Positions 1 to 5,495 of a stretch of 6,225 nucleotides of DNA are shown one piece after another. Origin of the DNA: Alphaproteobacteria bacterium. Its GTDB lineage: Bacteria > Pseudomonadota > Alphaproteobacteria > Rhodobacterales > Rhodobacteraceae. The notes under the pieces are model-generated. The model was given only the letters and a program-made list of their open reading frames with translations. It was not told where the DNA came from and ran no database searches. Position numbers and translations under genes: made by a program. The stretch covers positions 1 to 6,225 of the forward strand of contig JAUIBJ010000232.1 of the NCBI GenBank assembly GCA_030428025.1, in the 5' to 3' direction. The stretch's first letter is position 1. Every line of letters starts with the position of its first letter.

Positions 1-2
1 CG

Positions 3-443
3 GTGACCCGCAACTGGGTGCCGCGCTCGCTGGCCGAGGATCACGGCATCGAGGAGCGCCAGCCCGAGGGAGAGAACCGCCCCCTGAACGAGGCCGGCGC
101 CAACCGCCTCTTGCCCCTTGTGAGCGATCCCGCCCGGGCCAAGGACACGGCACTGGCCGCGATGGCGCTGATGGATACGCTCAGGGGAAACCAGAGCCGG
201 CTGCTAGGCTTTGCACGCCTGATCTCGATCTTGCGCAACGCCAACAAGACGATGCAGGAGACCCGCGTCGAGGACCTGACGGAGGACCAGTTGCGCGCGA
301 TCCGGGCCCAGCTCGCGGCCCTGCAGCAATATACCGGCCCTGTCACCCCCGCGGACGAGGCGCATTACCACGCCGAGGAGGGCCCCGGGCTGCGCTCGAC
401 GATGCGCAAGACCTGGAACAGGGCGCGCCGGCTGATTGAATAG
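3..443 (+). CDS. Hypothetical protein, probably 5'-truncated by the window edge
   Basis: An open frame runs from the window edge to a TAG stop. A GTG at position 3 could be the start, but only two bases precede it, so no ribosome binding site can be judged and the gene may begin upstream. The visible 146 residues have no signal peptide, membrane segment or enzyme motif that I recognise. Roughly residues 50-110 look helical and charged (a SRLLGFARLISILR stretch, then VEDLTEDQLRAIRAQLAAL), which suits a helical bundle or short coiled coil. The C-terminus is basic (MRKTWNRARRLIE) and could bind nucleic acid or a partner, but that is only inference. Coding is supported by high GC at third positions and by the lack of a better frame. 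The next gene starts about 80 bases downstream on the same strand with a palindrome in between, so common transcription is possible but not shown. Confidence 0.65.
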   Translation: MTRNWVPRSLAEDHGIEERQPEGENRPLNEAGANRLLPLVSDPARAKDTALAAMALMDTLRGNQSRLLGFARLISILRNANKTMQETRVEDLTEDQLRAIRAQLAALQQYTGPVTPADEAHYHAEEGPGLRSTMRKTWNRARRLIE

Positions 444-452
444 GCAGGCAGG

Positions 453-466
453 CGCCATGCATGGCG
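453..466. repeat. 14-bp perfect palindrome between the first gene and agmatine deiminase
   Basis: CGCCATGCATGGCG is its own reverse complement. It lies 9 bases after the stop of the upstream gene and about 57 bases before the agmatine deiminase start. A perfect 14-bp dyad without spacer is better suited to binding a dimeric regulator than to forming an RNA hairpin, because an RNA version would need a loop taken from the centre. There is no following T-run, so it is not a standard intrinsic terminator. An operator for the downstream gene is one possible reading; chance is another. Confidence 0.4.
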
Positions 467-491
467 TAGCCAACCGCCACGCATCCGGCTA

Positions 492-515
492 CTCTCGCTC
501 CCAGATAGGCGAGGG
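492..515 (+). promoter_or_regulatory. Possible hairpin masking the agmatine deiminase ribosome binding site
   Basis: Bases 492-498 (CTCTCGC) can pair with 509-515 (GCGAGGG) around a 10-base loop, with one G-U pair. The 3' arm contains most of the GAGGGA Shine-Dalgarno sequence of the next gene. If it forms in the mRNA it would reduce initiation at 523. Only the complementarity is seen; the regulatory role is inferred. Confidence 0.3.
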
Positions 516-516
516 A
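511..516 (+). promoter_or_regulatory. Ribosome binding site that fixes the agmatine deiminase start
   Basis: GAGGGA lies six bases before the ATG at 523. The same frame stays open upstream to a TTG at 436, but that codon has no comparable site and would add 29 residues not typical of the family. This site therefore supports 523 as the start. Confidence 0.7.
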
Positions 517-522
517 CACGCG

Positions 523-1545
523 ATGGACGACAGACAAACCCCGAAACAGGCGGGCTTCTTCATGCCCCCCGAATGGGCCCCGCATGAACGCACCTGGATG
601 ATGTGGCCCAGCCGCCCCGAGGTTTGGGACGATATCGAGGAGACGCGGCGGAACTATGCCCGTGTGGCCCATGCGATCCGTGATTTCGAGCCTTTGACGA
701 TGCTGGTGCGCGCCGGCGACGAAGCGGCGGCCCGCGACCTTCTGGGCCGCGACATCGACACGCTGGTACATCCGATCGACGACAGCTGGGCGCGCGACGC
801 GGGCCCCTGTTTCCTGATCGACGGCAAGGGCAGCCGGGCCGGCACCGCCTTCCGCTTCAACGCCTGGGGCGGGAAATACTGGCCCTATGACGGCGACGAT
901 GCCGCGGCCGGGGCCATTCTCGACGCCGCTGGCGTGCCGTGCTTCTCCTCGCCGCTCATCGCCGAGGGCGGCGGCATTTCGGTGGATGGGGAGGGCACGA
1001 TCCTGACCACCGAAAGCTGCTTTCCCAATGCCAACCGCAACCCGGACTGGAGCCGCGACGAGATCGAGGCGGAGCTGAAGGAGATGCTCGGCGGCGACAA
1101 GGTGATCTGGCTGCCTGGAAATGTCGAGGAAACCGAAACCGACGGGCATGTGGACGGCATCGCCGTCTTCCTGACCCCCGGCAAGGTGATGATCCAGGGC
1201 AACGACCGGCCCGATCATCCGTGGTTCGATATCCACGCCGCCAATATCGCCGCGCTGGAGGGCCAGACCGACGCCAGGGGCCGGCCGCTGCAGTTGGTGC
1301 ACACGCCCGACGCCTTCGATTACGAGACCGACTGCGAGCTGTTCTGCGATTCCTACGTCAACGCCTATCTCTGCAACGGCGCGGTAATCACCCCGAAATA
1401 CAACCTGCCCGAAGACGGCGTGGTGCGCGAGCTGTTCCAGCAGCATCTGCCGGGCCGGCAGGTCGTCGAGGTCGAAATCCCCGCCATCGCCATCGGCGGC
1501 GGCGGCATCCACTGCATCACCCAGCAGGAACCGGCAGCGTCCTGA
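523..1545 (+). CDS. aguA: Agmatine deiminase (agmatine iminohydrolase)
   Basis: The predicted 340-residue cytosolic enzyme hydrolyses agmatine to N-carbamoylputrescine and ammonia, a step from arginine-derived agmatine towards putrescine. It belongs to the peptidyl-arginine deiminase-like guanidine-modifying superfamily, and the length is normal for bacterial members. Visible signatures in order are an N-terminal MPPEWAPHERTWMMWP (from about residue 14), DSWARDAGP (Asp87 and Asp92), an AEGGGISVDGEGT stretch, ETDGHVDG (His209, Asp211) and the C-terminal GGGGIHCITQQEP, in which Cys331 is the expected catalytic nucleophile. The start was chosen for its GAGGGA site and because the family motif begins soon after it. 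The usual partner N-carbamoylputrescine amidase (AguB) is not in the window. All key residues are present, so I expect an active enzyme. Related arginine deiminases or PAD-like proteins are less likely because of the GGGIHCITQQ ending typical of agmatine deiminases. Confidence 0.95.
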   Translation: MDDRQTPKQAGFFMPPEWAPHERTWMMWPSRPEVWDDIEETRRNYARVAHAIRDFEPLTMLVRAGDEAAARDLLGRDIDTLVHPIDDSWARDAGPCFLIDGKGSRAGTAFRFNAWGGKYWPYDGDDAAAGAILDAAGVPCFSSPLIAEGGGISVDGEGTILTTESCFPNANRNPDWSRDEIEAELKEMLGGDKVIWLPGNVEETETDGHVDGIAVFLTPGKVMIQGNDRPDHPWFDIHAANIAALEGQTDARGRPLQLVHTPDAFDYETDCELFCDSYVNAYLCNGAVITPKYNLPEDGVVRELFQQHLPGRQVVEVEIPAIAIGGGGIHCITQQEPAAS

Positions 1546-1713
1546 GGCGGGACGGGGCGAATCCGGCGGCCTCCACCTCCGCTGCAATCTTGGCGGCATG
1601 GCCTGCAAGGGGGTACCGGCCGGGGCCTTGATGCTTGTCAGATCCCGTGCGAGGCCCCAGTATGGCAAGTGCTGCCACGTCGTTGGCAAGCCTTGAAAAA
1701 GGAAATTTCTCAA
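1546..1713 (+). other. Intergenic region with small repeats before the sulfotransferase
   Basis: These 168 bases hold no convincing gene. GGGGCCT (1622-1628) can pair with AGGCCCC (1652-1658) across a 23-base loop. TGGCA (1663-1667) and TGCCA (1673-1677) form an inverted repeat with a 5-base spacer. TGGCAAG occurs at 1663-1669 and again at 1684-1690, exactly 21 bases apart, about two helical turns. A weak promoter-like pair is TTGTCA (1635-1640), 17 bases, CAGTAT (1658-1663); its second element matches the sigma-70 consensus poorly. Regulatory function is possible but unproven. Confidence 0.3.
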
Positions 1714-2334
1714 ATGGCATTGGACATCATCGGCGCGGGCTTCGGCCGAACCGGGACGGACTCCCTTCGCGAAGCATTGACGATTCTCGGCTTCGGGCCC
1801 TGCCACCACATGCACGAGCTCCGGGACAACCCCGACAAGGCGGGACCGTGGCATGATCATTTCTGCGGGGGCGCGCCGCTCGACCTCGAACTTCTGTTCG
1901 ATGGGTACCGATCGCAGGTCGACTGGCCCGGCGCCCATCTCTGGCGGGAAGCGACCGAGCGTTATCCGGACGCGAAAGTGATCCTCTCGGTGCGTGACCC
2001 CGAGGACTGGTACGCCTCCTATTCCAAGACGATCAAGGTCTTTCGCGAAACCGAGATGCCGCCTGAGGCACCGCACATGCGCCAGATCCAGGAATTCGTC
2101 GAGGTCTTTCTCGGGGACCGTTTCGAGACCAAGGAGCGTGCAATAGAAGATTTCAACGCACATGTTGCCGAAGTGAAGGCAACCGTCCCGGAAGAGCGGC
2201 TTCTGGTCCATGAACTTGGCACGGGCTGGGATCCGCTTTGCGCCTTTCTCGGCGTGCCCGTACCTGATCGGGCCTATCCGCACACCAACGCGACGACGGC
2301 CTTTCAAGAGCGCAATATCGAGTTGCGCAAGTAA
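1714..2334 (+). CDS. Sulfotransferase family protein, short bacterial type
   Basis: The predicted 206-residue protein resembles the small bacterial sulfotransferases (Sulfotransfer_4-like) that are expected to move a sulfuryl group from PAPS to an unknown acceptor. At the N-terminus, GAGFGRTGTDSLREAL (residues 7-22) matches the loop that binds the 5'-phosphosulfate. VILSVRDPEDWYASY (residues 89-103, Arg94 and Ser102) matches the 3'-phosphate-binding segment. HHMHEL follows the first loop and DWPGAHLWRE lies mid-protein, both as usual for this family. There is no signal peptide or membrane segment, so it is probably cytosolic. The ATG at 1714 is preferred to an in-frame GTG at 1669 because family members begin just before the glycine-rich loop and a purine-rich AAAAAGGAAA lies shortly upstream. 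The acceptor cannot be read from sequence, and neighbouring genes give no clear hint. A nucleotide-binding protein of another kind is unlikely given both PAPS motifs. Confidence 0.88.
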   Translation: MALDIIGAGFGRTGTDSLREALTILGFGPCHHMHELRDNPDKAGPWHDHFCGGAPLDLELLFDGYRSQVDWPGAHLWREATERYPDAKVILSVRDPEDWYASYSKTIKVFRETEMPPEAPHMRQIQEFVEVFLGDRFETKERAIEDFNAHVAEVKATVPEERLLVHELGTGWDPLCAFLGVPVPDRAYPHTNATTAFQERNIELRK

Positions 2335-2354
2335 CACTGAAGACCACCATCACG

Positions 2355-2375
2355 CGGGCCGATTTGTTCGGCCCG
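2355..2375 (+). terminator. Hairpin downstream of the sulfotransferase gene, terminator-like but without U-run
   Basis: CGGGCCGA (2355-2362) and TCGGCCCG (2368-2375) form a perfect 8-bp stem with a TTTGT loop, 20 bases after the sulfotransferase stop. No T-run follows, so it is not a textbook intrinsic terminator. It could still cause pausing, stabilise the 3' end, or act with Rho. Confidence 0.45.
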
Positions 2376-2463
2376 AACCGTTGCATGTGCGGGAAAGAAC
2401 CGCCGCGCGCCGTGCCTTCCCTGTTGCCCTTGGTCGCAGCCGCCCAAACCCGTCCCGCGCCAC

Positions 2464-2492
2464 TGGACGCCCGCGCCCGCCCGGCCTAACCT
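2464..2492 (+). promoter_or_regulatory. Possible promoter for the aminotransferase-demethylase unit
   Basis: TGGACG (2464-2469) and TAACCT (2487-2492) are separated by exactly 17 bases. They match the sigma-70 consensus at 4 of 6 and 3 of 6 positions. Transcription would begin shortly before the AGGGAG ribosome binding site at 2507-2512. The match is weak and such pairs occur by chance. Confidence 0.25.
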
Positions 2493-2520
2493 GCGCCCGA
2501 ATTGCGAGGGAGAGTGCGCC

Positions 2521-3384
2521 ATGCCCACAGGCACCAATATCAGAACCTACCACGACGGCACATGGCACGACGGCGACATCGCGGTGATGCGCCCGGCCGA
2601 TCACGGCGCGTGGCTGGGTAGTTCTGTCTTCGACGGAGCGCGCTTCGCTCATGGGCTGACCCCCGATCTCGACAAGCATTGCGCCCGGGTAAACGCCTCG
2701 GCGCACGCGCTTTCGATCACCCCCACCGTCGATCCGGGCGACATGGTCGAGATCATCCGAGAAGGGCTGAGCGCTTACCCCAAGGACGCAGCCGTCTATA
2801 TCCGCCCGCTCTACTGGGCGATCGACGGCGACATCACCATGGTTCAGGCGAAGAAAGGCCATACCGGTTTTGCCGTTTCGCTCGAGGAAATCCCGATGGC
2901 CCCGCCCGAGGCCTCGGCCACCCTGACCCGCACCCGCTTTCGCCGCCCGGTGCTGGAGGACGCGGTGGTGAACGCGAAGGCCGGTTGCCTTTACCCCAAC
3001 AACGCCCGAATGCTAGCCGAAGCCCGCGCCAAGGGGTTTTCCAACGCGCTGGTGGCCGACGCGATCGGCAATGTCGCCGAATCCGCCACCTCGAACGTCT
3101 TCGCGGTGAAGGATGGCGAGGTGTTCACGCCGGTGCCGAACGGCACCTTCCTGTCGGGCATCACCCGGGCGCGGCATATCGCGAACCTGCGCGCCGACGG
3201 GGTGCGCGTGCATGAAACCGTCATGTCCTTCGACGATTTCCACGACGCCGACGAGGTCTTCCTGTCGGGCAATCTGATGAAGGTCACGCCGGTGACCGCC
3301 TTCGACGACACCCATTACCAGATCGGGCCGGTCACCCGCCGCGTGCGTGAGTTGTACTGGGACTGGGCCGCCTCGGCGGGGTAA
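2521..3384 (+). CDS. Class IV PLP-dependent aminotransferase, branched-chain aminotransferase-like
   Basis: This 287-residue protein has the fold-type IV aminotransferase pattern of branched-chain aminotransferases and D-amino acid aminotransferases. Visible landmarks are SSVFDGAR (Arg41), YIRPLYW (Arg95), NAKAGCLYPNN with Lys153 as the expected PLP Schiff-base lysine, AESATSNVF with Glu187 expected to contact the pyridine nitrogen, and LSGITR (residues 211-216). Length matches the family. AGGGAG ends eight bases before the ATG, supporting this start. The segment after residue 249 reads GNLMKVTPV, where typical branched-chain enzymes have GTAAEVTPV, so the phosphate and substrate region differs and the substrate may not be leucine, isoleucine or valine. 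The stop overlaps the next start by one base, so translation is probably coupled to the demethylase-like gene. It is cytosolic. An aminodeoxychorismate lyase or D-amino acid aminotransferase is a less likely alternative. Confidence 0.85.
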   Translation: MPTGTNIRTYHDGTWHDGDIAVMRPADHGAWLGSSVFDGARFAHGLTPDLDKHCARVNASAHALSITPTVDPGDMVEIIREGLSAYPKDAAVYIRPLYWAIDGDITMVQAKKGHTGFAVSLEEIPMAPPEASATLTRTRFRRPVLEDAVVNAKAGCLYPNNARMLAEARAKGFSNALVADAIGNVAESATSNVFAVKDGEVFTPVPNGTFLSGITRARHIANLRADGVRVHETVMSFDDFHDADEVFLSGNLMKVTPVTAFDDTHYQIGPVTRRVRELYWDWAASAG

Positions 3385-5423
3385 TGGCCATGCCCAGCGA
3401 TCCGCTTCTGCAACCCTTCCAACTCAAACACCTGACGCTGAAGAACCGTCTGATGGTCTCCAGCCACGAGCCCGCCTATACCGAGGACGGAATGCCAAAG
3501 GACCGCTACCGCGCCTATCACGTCGAGCGCGCGAAGGGCGGGCTTGCGCTGACCATGACCGCCGGTTCCGCTGTGGTCTCGCGCGACAGCCCTCCGGTCT
3601 TCGGCAATATCCTTGCTTACAAGGACGAGGTCGTGGGCTGGATGAAGAAGCTGACCGACGAGTGCCACGAGCATGGCTGTGCGGTGATGATCCAGCTCAC
3701 CCATCTCGGCCGCCGCTCGCGGTGGGACACAGGCGACTGGCTGCCCTCGGTGGGCGCGGGCCCATCGCGCGAACCGGCGCACAGGGCGTTCCCCAAGGTG
3801 ATCGAGGACTGGGACATCCCCCGCATCATCGCCGACTACGCGGATGCCACCGATAGGATGAAAGCCGCCGGTCTCGATGGCGTCGAGTTCGAATGCTACG
3901 GCCATCTGCCCGACCAGTTCTTCAGCCCTCTGACGAACGAGATGACCGGCCCCTATGGCGGCGATTTCGAGGGCCGGTTCCGTTTCACCGAAGAGATGCT
4001 GAGGGCGGTGCGCGAGCGCGTCGGCCCGGATTTCCTGCTCGGCGTCCGCTATGTGGCCGATGAAGACGCGCCCGGCGGCATCGCGGTGGAGGAAGGCGTG
4101 GACTATGCCCGCCGGCTGAAGGACGCGGGCCTGATCGACTTCATCAACATCATCAAGGGCCGCATCCATACCGACGCCGCGCTCGCCGACGTGATCCCGG
4201 TGCAGGGAATGCGCTCGGCCCCGCATCTCGATTTCGCCGGCCGAATCCGGCACGAGGTGGGCCTGCCCGCCTTCCACGCCGCCAAGATCGCAGATGTGGC
4301 GACCGCGCGGCATGCCGTGGCCACCGGCCAACTCGACATGGTCGGCATGACCCGCGCACATATGGCCGAACCGCATATCGTTCAGAAGATCATGGAGGGG
4401 CGCGAGGAGGACATCCGACCTTGCGTCGGCGCCACATTCTGCCTTGGCCGGGCCTATTACGGCGAGGCCGCGCTCTGCATCCACAACCCGGCCACGGGGC
4501 GCGAAACCACCCAGCCACATACCATCGCCCCCGCGGCAGAGAGGAAACGGGTGGTCATCGTCGGCGCCGGCCCTGGCGGGCTGGAAGCCGCGCGGGTGGC
4601 GGGTGAACGCGGGCATGAGGTGACGGTGTTCGAGGCCGCAGACCAGCCGGGAGGACAGGTACGTCTGACGGCCCGGACGAAGAGCCGCGCCGACATGATC
4701 GGCCTCATCGACTGGCGCGTGGCGCAGTGCGAGAAACTGGGTGTCGCTTTCCGCTACAATACCGTCGCCGAGAAAGACGATGTGCTGGCGCTCGATCCGG
4801 ACGTGGTGGTCGTCGCCACCGGCGGCTTGCCCCGCACCGACATTCTTGAAACCGGTAACGATCTGGTCGTCTCGGCCTGGGATATCCTCTCCGGCGACGC
4901 CAAACCGGGCGAGAACGTGCTGATCTTCGACGACGTAGGCGATTACGCCGCACTGCAGGCGGCCGAGAAACTGGCCGATACCGGCGCCACGGTCGAGGTG
5001 ATGAGCCCCTATCAGGGCGCCTCGGTCGATGTGTCGGGCATCACCTTCGTCCCCTTCATCCGGCGACTGCAGGCGAAGGACGTGACCTTTTCGGTCACCT
5101 GGCGGTTGATGCGCGCGGAACGCGACGGCAACCGGTTGAAGGCGATCGTCGGGTCGGACTACACCGATATCCGCAAGGAACGGCAATTCGACCAGATCGT
5201 CGTCAATCACGGGATCACGCCGGTGGACGCGCTCTATTTCGACCTGAAGCCGCTTTCGGAAAACCTCGGCGCGGTGGATTACGAGGCGTTTGTCGCCGGT
5301 GAGCCCCAATCCCTCGATGGCGGGCCGGAGGGCTTCCGGCTCTTCCGCATCGGCGATGCGGTTTCCTCGCGCAACACCCATGCGGCGATCTTCGACGCGC
5401 TGCGGCTGATGAAGGTCATCTGA
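3384..5423 (+). CDS. stcD: N-methylproline demethylase-like flavoprotein (OYE/TMADH/dienoyl-CoA reductase superfamily, StcD type)
   Basis: The 679-residue protein has an N-terminal old yellow enzyme-type FMN barrel (about residues 7-340), a cysteine cluster (347-365) and a C-terminal dinucleotide-binding module (about 388-679). QLTHLGRR (104-111) and SPLTNEMTGPYGG fit the barrel. GAGPGG (394-399) is the first nucleotide-binding loop, and FRIGDAVSSRNTHAAI near the C-terminus is the flavin-side GDA motif. Length and the motifs HEPAY, VGMTRAHM and VVNHGITPVDALYF match, as I remember them, the StcD proteins of stachydrine (proline betaine) use, which oxidatively demethylate N-methylproline to proline. 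Three features depart from dienoyl-CoA reductases: the cluster has Cys347, Cys353 and Cys365 but Ala350; the active-site loop reads ECYGHLPDQF; and the second nucleotide motif is DDVGDYAA. The ATG overlaps the preceding TAA. The fold is certain; the exact N-methylated substrate is inferred, so the symbol is tentative. Confidence 0.85.
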   Translation: MAMPSDPLLQPFQLKHLTLKNRLMVSSHEPAYTEDGMPKDRYRAYHVERAKGGLALTMTAGSAVVSRDSPPVFGNILAYKDEVVGWMKKLTDECHEHGCAVMIQLTHLGRRSRWDTGDWLPSVGAGPSREPAHRAFPKVIEDWDIPRIIADYADATDRMKAAGLDGVEFECYGHLPDQFFSPLTNEMTGPYGGDFEGRFRFTEEMLRAVRERVGPDFLLGVRYVADEDAPGGIAVEEGVDYARRLKDAGLIDFINIIKGRIHTDAALADVIPVQGMRSAPHLDFAGRIRHEVGLPAFHAAKIADVATARHAVATGQLDMVGMTRAHMAEPHIVQKIMEGREEDIRPCVGATFCLGRAYYGEAALCIHNPATGRETTQPHTIAPAAERKRVVIVGAGPGGLEAARVAGERGHEVTVFEAADQPGGQVRLTARTKSRADMIGLIDWRVAQCEKLGVAFRYNTVAEKDDVLALDPDVVVVATGGLPRTDILETGNDLVVSAWDILSGDAKPGENVLIFDDVGDYAALQAAEKLADTGATVEVMSPYQGASVDVSGITFVPFIRRLQAKDVTFSVTWRLMRAERDGNRLKAIVGSDYTDIRKERQFDQIVVNHGITPVDALYFDLKPLSENLGAVDYEAFVAGEPQSLDGGPEGFRLFRIGDAVSSRNTHAAIFDALRLMKVI

Positions 5424-5446
5424 CCGGGCCGCGATTGCCGGCCCGG
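5424..5446. terminator. GC-rich hairpin between convergent genes
   Basis: CCGGGCCG (5424-5431) and CGGCCCGG (5439-5446) form a perfect 8-bp all-GC stem with a 7-base loop, starting at the base after the TGA of the demethylase-like gene. No T-run follows on either strand. Its place between convergent genes suits a shared, bidirectional transcription end, but without U-runs it would probably be weak or need Rho. Confidence 0.5.
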
Positions 5447-5495
5447 CCCGATCGTTCGGCGCCCCGGCGCATTTCGCCGTGGTGGCCGGAGGCGG

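Noticed and set aside
436..522. Extended N-terminus of agmatine deiminase from a TTG
   Set aside because: The TTG overlaps the previous gene's end, has no good ribosome binding site, and adds 29 residues absent from typical family members. The ATG at 523 has GAGGGA at six bases.
939..1631. 230-codon plus-strand frame inside agmatine deiminase
   Set aside because: It is an alternative frame of an intact enzyme gene, with an extremely Arg-rich product and no ribosome binding site of its own.
1663..1677. Sigma-54 promoter suggested by TGGCA...TGC
   Set aside because: The GG and GC elements are 10 bases apart here, while sigma-54 promoters need 12, so the spacing does not fit.
1669..1713. Upstream GTG start for the sulfotransferase
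   Set aside because: Family members start just before the GAGFGRTGT loop, and the purine-rich site sits between the GTG and the ATG at 1714.
343..2337. Very long open frame (664 codons) on the minus strand
   Set aside because: It lies opposite agmatine deiminase and the sulfotransferase, both with family motifs on the plus strand. Long antisense frames are expected in GC-rich codon-biased genes, and its protein is Arg/Gly/Ala-rich without motifs.
3315..5381. 688-codon open frame on the minus strand opposite the demethylase-like gene
   Set aside because: The plus-strand frame encodes a full-length protein with clear flavin and nucleotide motifs. The antisense product shows no recognisable domain and is a codon-bias shadow.
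5457..5479. GGCGCC/GCGCC repeats as a second terminator between the convergent genes
   Set aside because: The best pairing leaves only a two-base loop, and the other pairings are four bases long, so a stable hairpin is not supported.
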